The position numbers and the translations under genes were made by a program. Shown in pieces: positions 26,701 to 41,300 of a DNA stretch of 64,000 bases. The notes under the pieces were generated by a model. The model was not told the origin of the DNA and did no database searches. It was given only the letters and a program-made list of their open reading frames with translations. The stretch is from Darksidea phi. Taxonomy: Eukaryota; Ascomycota; Dothideomycetes; Pleosporales; Lentitheciaceae. The stretch spans positions 1 through 64,000 of the forward strand of contig JASJFT010000060.1 of assembly GCA_030770425.1 (NCBI GenBank), read 5' to 3'. Every line of letters begins with the position of its first letter. Position 1 is the stretch's first letter.

Positions 26701-29700
26701 CTTATCTAGTACTAAGTCTTCTTCTACTAGGATTAACGCCGGGCCCGGTCTAGTATCTATTAGGGGTTAGCTTAGAAGTAGGTTATCGGCCGTCCTTTTT
26801 AGTAGATCGATATAGATAGTTTTATATAGGTTTTCTAATAGGTTTAATATAGTTATAAGAGAGGTTAGGACTATAAGTACTATATATTTTACTTATAGCT
26901 AATCGAGTTTATAGCTAAGATAGTTTATCTTAATATTCCTTATAGAGAATTAGACCTTATTACTAACTTAAAGCTTCTCTACTAGGCGTCTACTTTAATT
27001 TATTAATTCTTATTACCTTTACTATATAAATATAATCGTAGCTTAGACTAGTTTTATACCTCTTTTAAGGTAGTTAAGGAAGTAAACCGTCCTCCCCTAT
27101 AGTATCTTTATTAATAGTTCTAGTATCTTACGGTATTATAGTAGGTCTATATTATATCTATTAATAAGAAGGTTCGGGCTAACTTCTATAATACTAGAGT
27201 CTCTATTATTTAGTATAAGTTAGTATACTAGTAGATATTTAGGCTAGTCGGTTTATTTAAAGTAGATTATTATATATAGTACTATCTAGACTTTCTAGTT
27301 TACCTATTTTATCCCTTCGTTAATTTAGAGGTAGTATACTATTAATAGAAGTTATTTAATCTTTATAAGTTTATAGAGTATTATCTAAAAGAAGCCTAGC
27401 TAATTTAAATCTTAATTTATAATAATTAATATAGAGAACCTACGGAATCTCTACTATATATTATAGAATACCTTAATATAATATTTAGCTTCTATAAAGA
27501 CTATTACTTCTAATTAAATATACTTAGATAGCTAATCTATAATTACTAGGAGGTAGTATAGAGTTATTTTATTAATAGCTAGTAGCTCTATTATAAAGTC
27601 TATAGAGATTTAGGACTAGAAGTAATCTATAATTAAAAAGAATTAAAGTAGATTTTACTATTTCTTCTAGAATACGTATATATTATAGTAGTAATAGTTT
27701 TAAATATATCTTACTACGTCCGCTAATATTCTATTCTAGTAGTAGTTCTAGTATATTAGTTAGAAAGTAGTATTCTTATCTAGATACCCTACTAGTTCTA
27801 ATTTATAGGATCTCTAAATAACTATCGTAGTTAGGGGTTTCTATATTAGTAACTAAATTATATTATACTATATTAGTATTCTATAGATACTTACTAAGTA
27901 GTCCCTAATCTATTATCTAGTTTTTACCTTTACGGGGAATATTTAGTCGTCTTATTATACTACTAGTAGCTAAATTATATACCTTAGGTCCGTCTAAATA
28001 GCTTTATCCTAGAGCTCTTATATATAGGTATTAGTCTATATATAATATCCCTTAGGTACTATTATATCTATTATTATACTAGTTAGAGTAGCTCGGATCG
28101 ACTTTAGGTATATTAGTATAACTTCTTATAGTTATAAATTCTTTATATTCTATTTCTAATAGCTTAATATATCGGGCCGTATTACTAGCCGTCTTAGGTA
28201 GTATTAGAGGTAGTAGTTAAATCGTAATAGTATTTCCGTCTATTAGTATTATTATTTACTAAGGGGTCGTATTTTTATAAAGTATTTTAGGTTCTTATAG
28301 TCTATAAAGATCTTAAAGGGTTATTTAATACTCTATAATTCTAGTATTTAGACTACTAGATATTAGACTACTACTAGAAGTTCTCTATTATAAATAGTAT
28401 AATTATATTTTACGGGTAATAAGATAGTTAAATAGTAAGTAACTAGGTACTATATCCCTTTCTTTTACTATAAGAGATAGCCTCCTATTACCTCTTCTAA
28501 GTAGTCCGCTTCTACTATTATATCCCGACTAGGGTCTTAGAGAAGTAGTACTAGTCCTATAATAAAAAGACCTTTTATTCTCTTAAATACTTCGTTTTCT
28601 TCCTTACTCTACTAGAACGGTACCTCTTTTTTTATTAACTAGTAAAGTAGACTAGTAAGTTTAAAAAAGTTAGATACTATATTATAGTAAAAGTTTATAA
28701 ATTCTATAAAGCTTTATATATCTTATACTAATATAGGGGCTTTCTATTCCTTTATAACCTAGATCTTTTTAAGATTAAGTTTAATCCTATACTCGGTCTT
28801 AATAATATAGTTTAAGTACTTAATAGTCTTTATTATAAAATAGTATTTCTAAAGATCTAGATTTAAACTAGCGTCGTATAGAAGTATTAATATTCTTTTT
28901 ACCTTTCTTATATAGTTTCTTTTTAAGCCCTCTAAGTAGATAAGAACGTTATTAAGGTATACTATAAAGAAGTTACCTAGAATTTTCTTTAATATTAAAT
29001 TAATATAATATTAGAATATTATTAGTACCCCTATAAGTCTAAATAGGTATACTAGCTACTCGAATAGTCCGAACTAGGTCTAAAATGTAGTTAAGAACTT
29101 ATCTCTACTTATAACTTATAATTTATAGAATATTACTCGGATATTAAGTTTTATAAATTACTTAGTCCTTTTAAGAATATATAGTATTTTCTTAATTAGT
29201 AGTAAGAGGTAGTAGTTCTATTCTATAAGTATATTAAGGCCCTAGTAGTTAACGTAGAGATACTAGCCCCCTCTTAGTTTCTTAGCTATTAGTACTAGTA
29301 TACCTACTAGGGAGGAGTTTACTTAGATCTATCCCTTATTTAGAAGGTTAGTAAGTTATCTATAAAGCTCTATTAGTTAGTCCTATAGTATACTATATAA
29401 CGGGCCCTAAGGTATTTTAGATAGTAAGCTATCTAGTCTTTACTTAAGTTTTACGTAGTAGTCTATTTAGTCCTAGTATAGGGGTAGTCTAGCGACTTTC
29501 TCCTTATTAAATAGGTCCTAAAATAGTTCTAGGTCGACTAGAAGGGTCTTCCTATCCTCTATTAGGCCTATCCCTTTATAGTACCTTAGTAGGATAGTTA
29601 TAGCTAGAACCCGGGTAATATTATATAGGTTTATTATAATAATATTTATATCTTAGCTCTACTTCTTCTTTATAAGTATAAAGAAGAACGTCGTTTTTAA

Positions 29701-31260
29701 GACTCTTATTAGTAAAGTATCTTCTTTTTATTTTACTAATATCTTCTTTATAACGAGATCGTTTATATTTTTTATCTATAGTTCTCTATATTCTAGGTCT
29801 ATTATAATATTATTATAGAATAGCTATAATAGTCTAAGGATAAGATTATAGTCTAGTCCTAATACTATATACCTTATAAGACGGATCCTCTACCCGTCTA
29901 TATTATATTAAAGAATAACTATTTAGATAATAAATAGTTTACTAGTAAGTTCTACTACTTACCTAAGATAGTAGAGTAGAATATTAATAGTCCTAGTATT
30001 TATCTATCTTACTACTTCTTTACTTATAGTACTAAAATACTAGTACCCTAAGTTAACTAGGGCGTCGACGTAGAGAACGTCCTCTAGGAAGATAGAGACT
30101 AGAAATAGAGGCCTATTTATTTATTCTAGGATATCTACTACGTCGTCGTTACGTCCTCCTATTTATTACTTCTCTACTATAGTATCTATACTTAGCCCCT
30201 ATTCCGGACCTAGAGTAGGGGTTACTTTTTTTTTACTCTACTTTTATCCTTAGTTAATAATACGTCGTCCGCTACTAAGGTAGTAGTAGTTTAAATTACT
30301 ACTATATTCGGGTAGCTCTATACTATATATCTTTCCTTTCTATAATATATATATAGCTCTAGCTTATAATATTATTTATATAGTTCCTCTAGAATCTAGT
30401 TAACTTATTTACCTCTTCTAGGTTACCTATTAGAGTCTAAAGCTAGTACTAATATAATTATATCCCTAATAGCGTCTTTTTTAGATACTAGGTTCTAGCT
30501 AGTTATATTATAGAACTTATTCTCTAAGACTATTATTTCGATATCTATAACGATATTATAGTATACTATTATAGCTATAAAATAGTCTATTTATAAAATA
30601 CTATAGTTTAGGGCTATTCTATATAGTTTCTTATTTAGCCCTTAGTATAGTCTAATAAGTTTCTATTCGTCGCTTTAGATATTACTACTACTCTAAACTA
30701 ATAGTATTAAGAACCTAATAAAGAAGTCTAGAAAGAACTCGTCTTTTTCTTATTAGATTAACTTAAGTTTTACTTAGGCCCTTTTCTACGCGTACGTATT
30801 ACTATAGTAGAACTATAGATATTTAAAGAAAATAACTAGGTTCTAGATACTATTTAATCCTTCTACTTAGTAAAATAAGATTACTTCTTTTTATACGTTT
30901 AATTCTAGATTACTTTAGATAAAAATAAATATATTCTTCTAGATCTCTATAAACTTTATATTAGTCTATAGCTTATATTCTATTATTATTTACTATACTA
31001 AGAAGACTTCCTTATCGCCTCCGAAGGGAGGTCCTATTAGGAGCTATTTATATCGGCGCGCCGGTTCGCTAGGTTAGAGTATTAGTTCGATAGGTTAGAA
31101 TAGTTCTAGTAGTAGATTTAGGGTAGCTTAGGAGGCTAGGGTATACTAGACTATACTTAGGTTTCTTAGATTCTTAATTAACCTTATAAGCTCTTTAGTT
31201 TAGACCTATAGTATTACTATCTTAGTCTAGTTATAGTTTTATATCTTATATAGGTCTATA
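26700..31260 (-). mobile_element. Ty3/gypsy retrotransposon relic
   Basis: The minus strand at about 29,290-28,930 reads, with stops restored, as a gypsy reverse transcriptase. It shows the KKLRGGL block, then FGLFE-LV-LFRLIG matching GLFEWLVMPFGLTGAP, then VYLNNVLIYLEGLKR matching VYLDDVLIY. Integrase remains follow at about 27,760-27,450 (ADVVRYI zinc-binding region, then a D-F-I-EL core). The order RT before INT is that of gypsy. Gag and protease should lie at about 29,500-31,200 but are too degraded to assign. LTRs were not found. Confidence 0.75.
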
Positions 31261-31267
31261 AGTATAT

Positions 31268-31425
31268 TATAGTAAGGAATTAGGGTAAATTACTATAAGG
31301 AAAAGAAGTAAGAACTATAGTTAATTATAATAGCTCTATATAAGAGTAGCTTATATAGAATAGAATACGGCGTAGTAGCTAGGAGTAGTTATATAAGCTA
31401 ACCTAGTATAGAAGCTAGCCTAATA
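31268..31425 (-). repeat. LTR family 1, copy 2 (3' LTR of copia relic 3)
   Basis: Near-identical to 37,081-37,238 and 6,052-6,209. By the minus-strand orientation of the coding relic, this is the 3' LTR. Confidence 0.8.
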
Positions 31426-34400
31426 TACCCCTCTACCCTAAAAGGATAGTAAAAGGGTACTAAATATTAAGAAGTAATAAAAGGATAGGTAAAAAGAGTA
31501 TAAGCGATTAGGAGGAGGTACGTTTAACGCTCCTCTACCCCCCTAGTTCTAACGAATTAGGAGTAATAATTAAAAAGAAAGTAAAAAGGTAGTACTCTAT
31601 ATAGGAATTAAACCCGTATAAAAATAAGATCCTCTATTTTAAGTCTCCCCGCTCCTCTATATAAATTCTTTAAGTTATAGTATTTAGAGGGGCCGCCTAT
31701 AAACTAGTTTATTACGATAGTTTAGAGTATATAAAATATCTAAAGGTATTTAATATTAGATAAAAGTATAAAATACCTAAAGGTATTAGTATAAGCTTTA
31801 AGTCTACTATACCGTTCTTATTTTTATAAGGTTTAATAGTTTAAAGAAATAGATATACTACTTTAAAGGAGTAAATAGAAGCGTATAGGCCCCTTAGAAG
31901 GATAAATAGACGAGTAAATAGAATAGGATAGGTATATAAATAGAATAAAATAAGATACTTAAAAGGGGTAGTAGTAAATAGCTACTTAGGATAGAAGCCT
32001 ACCCTAGTACTAGACTAGATTAAAGTAGAGTAGCTAGTTAGGATAGAAGCCTAGTAGTAGACTAGATAGAAGCTATCCTACTTAAGGCTACTTAGGATTA
32101 ATACTAGCTAGTTAATTAGCCTTATATTAGTTAAGATAAAAGCTTAATTACTTAGAGATATCTTCTAGCCTAAGTTAACGAGTAAAAGCTTCGTACTTCT
32201 ATCTTAGGAGTATCTTAGTTAGCCCATTAGCCGGTATTTTAGCTATAGGGATTTATTTAACGATTATTTCTCCCTACTCTACTAATTATCGAAGCTATAG
32301 CTAATAAATATTAATATATTTAAGCTTAGATTAAAGTTTCTTAGTAGCTTTAGTAACTATTCTAACTATTTACGCGTTGTCGTAATAGATAACTAGTTTA
32401 ATATTAGTCTTAAAGCTTAGTTATTCGAATAGGTTATTCTACTAGATTATATTAAACGCCGTTCGTAAAAGTAAGTATAGTTTAGCTTTAGTAGTTAATT
32501 TAGAAACTATTCGTTACTTTATTACCTTCTAGTTAATAGGTATACTAAATAGTTTAAAGAGAAATCTATCTAAGCTTATTCTTATAATAGGATTATTAGC
32601 GAATAATATATCTAATACGTTATAGAATATAGGTTTAATACCTAATTCTTATTCTCTATCTATAGAGAAGGCTTAATAAGTAGACGTATAAGCTAAAGCT
32701 TTTATTACTAAATATTAAGTTCCTATAATAAATCTCTAAGTATAATAGGTAGCGTTAATATACTAAGGGCTAGCCTTTATTAGGTATATAGAGAGGGTTA
32801 AGTAAGTTTTCGAGATATTAGCTCTCGTAATTACTATAATATAGGCTATTAATCTAACTAGCTATTAATACGTTTTAATAACTAATTCTTCTACTAGCCC
32901 GATAAAAGGTTCGAGGTAGGTTTTAGCTATTAGTATTCGAAAGAAGCTATTTAAGTCTTCTTTAAGGTTAAACTTTATAGCGACCTTATCGATAAACGAG
33001 TCTTAAATAAGCTATATATAGTCTTACTTTATATCTCGTAGTACGCGTATACTAAGGAACTAGTTAAGTTAACCTATTAAACGAAGCTTATAGTATTCTA
33101 ATAGTCTTCTCTTAAATTCCTTATAAATAGCCTTATTTCTTAGATAAACTAAGACTATAATATTATCTATATAGAAGAAGACGATAAGGCTTTCGTTATT
33201 ATATAGGTATAGTATATTCGGTATCCTTCTTAGCCCTAGCTAAGTAAGGGTTATAAATAGATCTTAATACTAAAGTAGTAGCGCTTCTTTTAGCCTATAT
33301 AGTACTCGACGTAGTAGTAATAGTAATTTATATTACTTTAAGAATCCTTTAAAAGTATTATAATATAGCCGTCGAGGAATTTTAGTATTTAGGAAAGTAT
33401 TTATAGTATTATATTAATATATAAGTAGTCCGAATCGAGTAGCTAGAGCTATTAAAGCTCTAAAGGTTTTAGCGGCTAATATAGTAGTATACGTATTACC
33501 CTATTAAGTTTATAGATCTTCTTATATAACTAGCCTTACTTTAGTCTTATTAAAGAAGCTATTCTTATTAAACTTATAGGTATATATCTATATAAGAGGT
33601 AGGACCTCCGTATCTACTATATATAGTATTACTTCTATTAGCTTAAAATACCCTTTCTTCTAGTAGCTATCTATTTCCTTCTATATTACTTCTTAAAACT
33701 AGTTACTATATAGGTAATTTTAAAGGTCCTTATAGCGTTTTAGAGGATTAGATATAATACTCTAGTATAGACGTGTTTTTAGTAGAGTAGTAATAAGTTT
33801 ATTTAAGATACTCGGATCTATAGTAATAGTAAAGGCTCTATAGTAGGTAAAGAGAGCTAAATTTACTTCTCCTCTATCTCTTCCTCTTCCTCTTATTCTT
33901 ATAGTATTATACGTCGATAGTATTAAGTACTATCTTCTTCCTAATAAAACGTTTATTATATTAATATTAGGATTACGCGCTTATAGAGCGTTATTATTAT
34001 ATTAATCTAGTAGATAATTAGGGATCTTATATACGTATTAAGCTTAAGATTTAGCTCTTAGAGTAGAATAAGTAATAAGAGCCGTTATAGGTAGTAGGCG
34101 TACTAGACTACCTTAAACTAAGGGTTTAGATATTAGAAGAACGCCTCTAGTATTCTCTTTCTCTCCTTCCTCTTAATTAAGTAAGCTCTCTTCCCTTATA
34201 GATAAAGACCTTATTCCTATAACTTTAAAGAGTACCTATTCTTTAATATATCTATCGAGCTATTCTATAGTATATAGATCCTTAAGCTCCGTAGTAAACT
34301 AAGGCTATTCTAGATCTAGAACCTTAACCTCTTCTTCTAAGATTCTTTCTATATATAATCTATTAAGAATATTATTCTTATAGTTAAACTCCTATTTAAA

Positions 34401-37080
34401 TATTACGTCCCGTATTCTAATAACTCTATCGAGTTTAAGTATCTATATATAGAAGATATTAGATAAATCGTACCTAATAAGGTATCTAATATAAGCCCTC
34501 GGCTCTATTTTATTAGTTAATTTTAGATTATATTAATAGATATAGGCTCGATAGCTAATAGGATTATAGTAAGCTACTAATAGCTTAGTATTAAAGACTA
34601 CCTCGTAAGGTATCTTCTATTATAGCGATTAAATAGGTATAGTATTAAGGAGCTAGGTAGCTATAAGAGCTAGTTTATTCGTATATTCCTTAGGTAGCCC
34701 TAAGACTATTCGTAGTACTTATACTCTTTATATAATCGTACATCCTACTACTTTTTATAGCCCTTTTAGCTTATTAGTATTCTTAGCTATTATTTCGCTC
34801 TTAATTCCTAGTTGACGTAAGGCCTCTAAGAAATCTCTCCTAAAGTCTTTCTTATTATTTAATTGGATTATAATAATAGTATACTTATAGTTTAGCTAAT
34901 ATTAAATCTTCTCTATAAGGTTAAATATAGCTAGAATAAGGGTACTCTAAAGCTTATTAGGTAGATATAAAAGCTTATACTACTTCGAGTATTAATTTAC
35001 TACGTAAAGGCTATACTTATCCCTATTATAGTAAAGCTTCCTATAGGGTATTAAGTATATAAGGTTAATAGTAATTCGTTAAAAAGGACGTATAGTTAGT
35101 ATTTCTAGTATTTATTATAAAATCTATTAATTTATCTTTGTAAGGATATAATCCTTATACTCCTTCTAGATAGGAGGTAAACGTTCTTCTTAAAGTTTAA
35201 AATCTCTTACTAATTCTTCTAAGTATACGATTATATTAGGTAAAGGATATACCTATATATAATAAGCTTAGGTAGCTATAGCCTTAAGGTTAGACTTAGG
35301 ATCCCTTAATAGACGTAATACTTAGTAGAAAGCCGTTATAGTTATTAATATATTAGTATTTAGACGAGCTAATAGATCGGTATTAATAAGCTAGTATTCT
35401 AATTAATATTATAGGATAGTAACTATACTATTTAACGGGTAATAGTATAGGAGATCCTATTCTAAGTTAAAGTATATTAATCTCTCCTTAAGTCTTATAA
35501 GACTAAGAATATTAGTAAAGAAGCTCTTAACTAGAGCGACCTCTATAAGTAGAGCTTCCTTAATACTATAAGTCCTCTTAATAGGTACTCTAACTATTCT
35601 CTACTCTATAATCTAGATAGCTTAAGCTCTAGTATATAGAACCTTATTAGGATTCCTATATTAGGTATAGGTCTACTTCTATAAGTTCTATATATTATAG
35701 ACGTATAGATTTAATTCTAGGTCTATTATCTAGTAGTCGATATATAATAGGGTTATTATTATACTAAAGGTACTATAAGTAATAGCGTTACTATAATATT
35801 AGCTACTATTAGATCTACCTCCTATACTATTATTAAAAGGTATACTAGGATAGGTATTATAGATCGTAATCGACTAAGTTACTAACTCTATATAGGCTAA
35901 TTTACCCTTAGCTCGAGTAATTACTCTATCTATCTAACTCGCCGTAGTTAGGTTACCCCTTACTTTAGCGAACTTTACCTTAATATTAGGCTTAGGTTTC
36001 TATAAAGCTAGGTATAAGAACGGTATAATATAGTAGTACTCTATATACTAGTATTATTTACCGTATAGGTACTTAACTAGATACTTCTAATTAGAACTAG
36101 AACTAGTTTTCTTTAATTTCTTCTCTTAGTTTTCCTAGTTTTCTATTAACTATACTACTTATACTATATCTATTATTTTAGCTATTCCTAGTATTACGGC
36201 GAAGGTCCCTAAAGACACGTCTTTCGCGTTAATAACTTAGAGAAATTACCTTAGGCTTACTATATATTCTATAATTATTTTTAGTTTTAAATCTTCTATA
36301 CTATGATTAACCGTCTTAAGATATATACGAAGTTCTATAGTAGCCTAGGTCTTATAATACCTACTAGCCGCTACTAGAAAATCTTCCTATACCTAACTAT
36401 CGCTTATTTCTAGTATTAATAGAAGGGTTATTATTTCTATAATATATACCTACTTATTAAGCTAGGTCTCTAGATTCTAGGTATATTAATTAGGTATCTA
36501 TAGAGCTTTATATTTACAGCGTATTTCCCGTCTTCGGATAAAAGTAGAAGAAGTAATATAATCCTTTAATTTCCTTATATAAGTATACGCCGTTTAATCC
36601 TTCTAAATTAATAGGATCTAGACTAGTAAGGTAGTTAAGGCTACGTTAATATATATCTCTTTTAAGATCTTATCCTTCTATATCTATTTCTTATATTTAT
36701 ATTCCTATATCTTAAACTATATTATATAGTTCTCGTTAGAGTCTAGCTACTCTAGAATTTCTAGTTCTTCTAGTATAGGTTCTAGGGTATTAGTATTTAG
36801 GTCGTAGTATTACTAGACGTTATATACTACTACCTTATCTTTATATTAAAATAGCTAGAGATACTAGTACTCTAGTTTATTAAGAATAATAGTCGTTTTT
36901 AAAGACCTCTAGATGTCTAGTATAACTATTATTATATTATATAGTTAAGACGATAGTAATAACGAGGTTAATAGTTAAATTACGAGGGTTACTAAAAGTA
37001 GTAGCTTTCTAAAATAAATAAACTATAGCGTTATTAAGAATCTATTATAGGGATAACGGGTACTCCGGGCTTATAACTAT

Positions 37081-37238
37081 TATAGTAAGGAATTAGGGTA
37101 AATTACTATAAGGGAAAGAAGTAAGAACTACGGTTAATTATAATAGCTCTATATAAGAGTAGCTTATATAGAATAGAATACGGCGTAGTAGCTAGGAGTA
37201 GTTATATAAGCTAACCTAGTATAGGAGCTAGCCTAATA
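37081..37238 (-). repeat. LTR family 1, copy 3 (5' LTR of copia relic 3)
   Basis: It is the upstream LTR in minus orientation, and a primer-binding-site-like sequence (ttataagcccgga on the minus strand) follows directly. Confidence 0.8.
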
Positions 37239-37354
37239 AAGTATCTATCTAATAGTTCTAAACTCGGACGTCTCTTCTAGGTAGTTATTCTAACTACTAC
37301 TATTTATCTCTTAGTACTTATAAAGGGAGTAGTTATTAGAAGATAGATATTAAT

Positions 37355-37526
37355 TATAATAGACTAGCCTCGAAGTAGAACTTTAATAAGTATTAATAAT
37401 ATTATTAATATTTATAAAAGAGAGATAAAAGGTTCTTACTTCGTATTTTCTCTTATATAAGTAAGCCCCTTTTCTAAGTAAGTCTTTCTCTTTTCGAGAT
37501 AGGTATAGACTAAGTCTAAGCTATAA
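37355..37526 (-). repeat. LTR family 2, copy 2
   Basis: Same orientation and sequence as 23,591-23,762. It lies directly downstream, on the minus strand, of a gag fragment. Confidence 0.8.
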
Positions 37527-37539
37527 TAGTAACTAACTA

Positions 37540-38120
37540 TTATATAGATATTTACTATATTTATTATTATCTTTATAGTATTAGCTTTTATCTTCTTAAC
37601 CTTTCTTTTCTTCTTTATTTCTACTTTCTTCTTAGGGTATAGCTTAAAGTAGTAGTTAAATTCTCTATAATAGGGTTTCTTATAGTAAAAGTATAGATTA
37701 TACTTCTAACTTTTCTATATACTAGTTAATTTAGTAATATCTATTTTATTAGTTATATTTATACTATTAGCTATAATATTAGTAGAAGTATACTTTATAT
37801 AATACTTATTAACGTATTTCTCTTTCTCTTTCTTAGCCCTAATAGTAAAAGTCTTAATAAGATTTATAGACTATAATTTATTATACTTTATTAGAGCTTA
37901 TTTAAGTCTATCGACTATCTATTTCCTACTATAGCGAAGATTATTATATTAGTTCTCTACCTAAGCTAGTACTACGTAACCTAGCTTAATTAGATATATA
38001 ATATTAAAAAGAAGGTTATTTAAATCTTTATTATATATAAGGGTACTATTAGAACGTAGAATATTATAGAATATAATAGTAATACCTACTATACTAAGGT
38101 CTATAGCTATATTTTAAAAG
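37540..38120 (-). pseudogene. Copia gag fragment with CCHC zinc-knuckle relic
   Basis: The minus strand reads a gag-like alpha-helical region ending in YFYYKKPYYREFNY, the RIP form of a CxxCxxxGHxxxxC zinc knuckle (TGT to TAT at Cys codons, CAT to TAT at His), followed by a basic KKK tail. It lies between two LTR family 2 copies in opposite orientation, so it is a rearranged remnant, not an intact element. Confidence 0.6.
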
Positions 38121-38139
38121 ATACTAGTCTATTTATATA

Positions 38140-38311
38140 TTATAGCTTAGGCTTAGCCTATATCTATCTTAAAAAGGGGGAGGCTCGCTTAGAAAAGGGG
38201 CTCGCTTATATAAGAGAAAATACGAAGTAAGAACCTTTTATCTCTCTTTTATAGATATTAATAATATTATTAATACTCGTTAAAGTTCTACTTTAAGGCT
38301 AGTCTATTATA
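38140..38311 (+). repeat. LTR family 2, copy 3, inverted
   Basis: Reverse complement of 37,355-37,526 over about 170 bp. The pair forms an inverted repeat around the gag fragment. Confidence 0.8.
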
Positions 38312-41300
38312 TTATAAATTAATAAATAGTAATTAAATAAGATTCTTTAAAGGGTCTTAATAATCTTATAAATATTATCTAGACTTATATCTTTATTATT
38401 AGAGCTAAGTATACTATATATCTTATATATAGTATCTTTTATTATTATTTTTTAATATATAGGGGTATAAAGCTAAAATCTAAAAATTATATAAATAGAT
38501 ATAGCCCTCTATCTAAGTTATATAAAAGTATTAATTATATTATTTTATATAATTCGCGCGTTTAATAGTATAAATAGATATAATAATTCTTTAGATATAT
38601 AATTATTATATACTACTTAGATCGTCTTAAAGGTCGAATAGTAGAACTACTAAGCCCTAATTAGAACTAGTAGCTATAGAACGTTTCTACGAAATAGCTA
38701 GATATTAAGAGTCTATATATAAGAATACTAAGTACTTCCTCTACTTCTTTCTTAAGTTTATCTTACTCTCTAAATATAAGATAACTTTCTATACTATCTT
38801 CGTAGATTACTACTTCGTTCTACTTTAGTCTATAGGTATACCTATATATAGTACTATTCTTTATAATAATATTATCTAAGTCTATATCTATATCTACGTT
38901 TATATCTAAGAATATCTAAACTATAAACTTAATAATATCGTTAATTATAATTATACCTTCTAGAAGGAAGAATATAGTAAGCTTATAATTATAGAGCTAT
39001 AGTTTATATATATAGAGGATTAGTTTATATACCTACTAAATATACTATAGATAGTATAGGTTTATTAGCTCGATATCTACTTAGTATACGTTAAGGTAGA
39101 TAAGGATAATAAAAAGAACTTTCTTAGATAGTAGCTATTAAGACTAAGCTAGCTTACTAAGAATCTTAGGGTTTAATAGAATAATAAAGTAGTAAATTTT
39201 CTAAAGAGAGATCTTAGATAAAGGAGAGTATAGAGTATATAGTAAAGGTACTTTAAGCTATCTACGGGTTTTAGAATATAAAGAAGATTAAAGAGATAAA
39301 GATAAAAGTAATAAAGTAATAAAGGGCTAAAGCGGAGAAGAAGTTAGTAATATAGAATAAGATTTAATAATAGAGGCTATTCGATTTATATATATAGATT
39401 TAAAAGATAGTAGAGAGAAGAGAAGGAATAGTTATTAATATTTCGTAGTAGTTACTTAGTATTAATATAGTAGAAATTATTATAATATACTAGTTCTTTT
39501 CTATACTTAGTTACTTAGTAAGATTAAATAAGAGTATATAATAGAATATTATATAAAAGAGTTTATATAATAGTTTAAGCTATAGTATCTTTTATATATA
39601 GAGATATATAGTAGTTAATATATATATCCTTAAAAATAATACTTTATAACTTAGTATTCTTTAAATTCTAGTTATAGACTATCTTCTCTAATTTAAATTA
39701 TTATTTAATAACTATTTTATTTTAGAATCTAATATATTTATTATATTATTTAGTACTCTTATAGGTTTATTATATCTATTCCTTATATTAAGTCTTTAAT
39801 ATATTAAAGTAAGCTATAATTTACTTATATATAGAAGTCGAAAATCTAGAAACTATAATTAGTACTATAAATAGTATAGGAATAATAGGTTTATTAAGTT
39901 TTATTTTAATAAAGTTATTTAGGTTATAAGTAAACTAGATAAGCGAGCTATTAAGAATATCCTTTATCTAATATTCTATAATATAGTTATTAAGTTATTT
40001 ATTCTAGTCCTTTTAGTTCTTACTATATACGTAGAGGGTAATATTTAAAGTATATATAGTCTAGTTAATTAAGATAGCTTAACTAGAGTTTATCGTAAAT
40101 ATACTATACTTTATAGTATAAAATTATAGTAAATTAGTATAAATAGTAAAGGTACTATATCTAAGAGTATAGAATCTTAAGTAATAATAATACTAGAACG
40201 GTTATATATAGTTTAATAGATAGTATTAAAAGTTAATCTATCTTTTTATAATAGATCTAATAGTTTAGTATAGAGCTTAATAGTACGTAGATTTATAAAA
40301 AGGTTTATAATCTATAGATTAATAAGAATAAGATTATATAGTTATAAGATTAATATATTATTAAATCTATATTAGGAGTAGACTATATAGTAGATATAAG
40401 ATACTAGTCGTCTTAATATATAATATCTTATTATAAAATATAGTAAATAAACTAATATTAAGAGATTAGATAATACTTAGTAATACGTAATATCTTATAG
40501 TAAAACGTAATAAATAAGACTTAAAACTAGATTAGATAGAAATTCTAAAGAGAACTACTAATAATACTAAATAATACTTCTCGAAAATCTTAGTATTATA
40601 AACTAGAATCTATCTCTCTTTAAAGATAAGATACTAATATTTAGTAAAAGTCTAATAGATACGAAGATCTACTACTATATAATAAGTATTTTTAGTTTTC
40701 TAAATTTTATATTTCTTATTCTATACTTAAATAGTAGTATAATTATTATTAATAATATAATACTAAAGCTTAATACTACTAATTAATCTATCTAATATCT
40801 TTTAGAAATACTCTTAAATAAATTTTATTCTAATCTTCTTTAAATAGTTAAAATAGACCTAAAAATAAATATAACTATTTTTTAATAGATTAAGTTACTT
40901 ATTAAATAAGAATAAATATTAAAGCTATCTTCTCTATTATATTATACGTATATAGGTATTTATAAATACTTAACTAGTAACTTTATCCTTAATATTATTA
41001 AAATAAAGAATAAACTTCTTTTTATAATCTAAGATAAGAGTTAGATCTTTTATAAGCTTTACTCTTATAATAGAGATATATTTTATTAACTAGTAGATTA
41101 TAAAAAAAAGTTATATAAGAAGAATATATAGTTCTATCTATTATCTACTTTTTATATAATTATATTTATAATTAAGAATAATAGTATAGAATACTTAAAA
41201 TAGTACTATAATCTATTAAATAGGCCCGAAGACTTTATAAAAGATATAATAAAATCTAGATTATAAAAGCTAAATCTATAAGTAGATATATCTTCTTATA

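Larger units (their letters stand above)
31268..37238 (-). mobile_element. Ty1/copia relic 3 with both LTRs
   Basis: Near-identical LTRs of about 158 bp lie at 31,268-31,425 and 37,081-37,238, giving an element of about 5.97 kb. The minus strand at about 33,260-33,000 reads VFFYIDNIIVLVYLRNKA with a following KEFKRRLLE, the RIP-altered copia VDD box and its downstream block. Gag and integrase would lie towards 37,000, RNase H towards 32,000. The primer-binding-site-like sequence is just inside the 37,081 LTR. All frames are closed by RIP stops. It is the most complete element in the window. Confidence 0.8.

Noticed and set aside
37355..38311. Inverted repeats suggesting a DNA transposon with 172-bp terminal inverted repeats
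   Set aside because: The same sequence is the LTR of a copia relic at 23,591, and the interior encodes copia gag, so these are LTRs.
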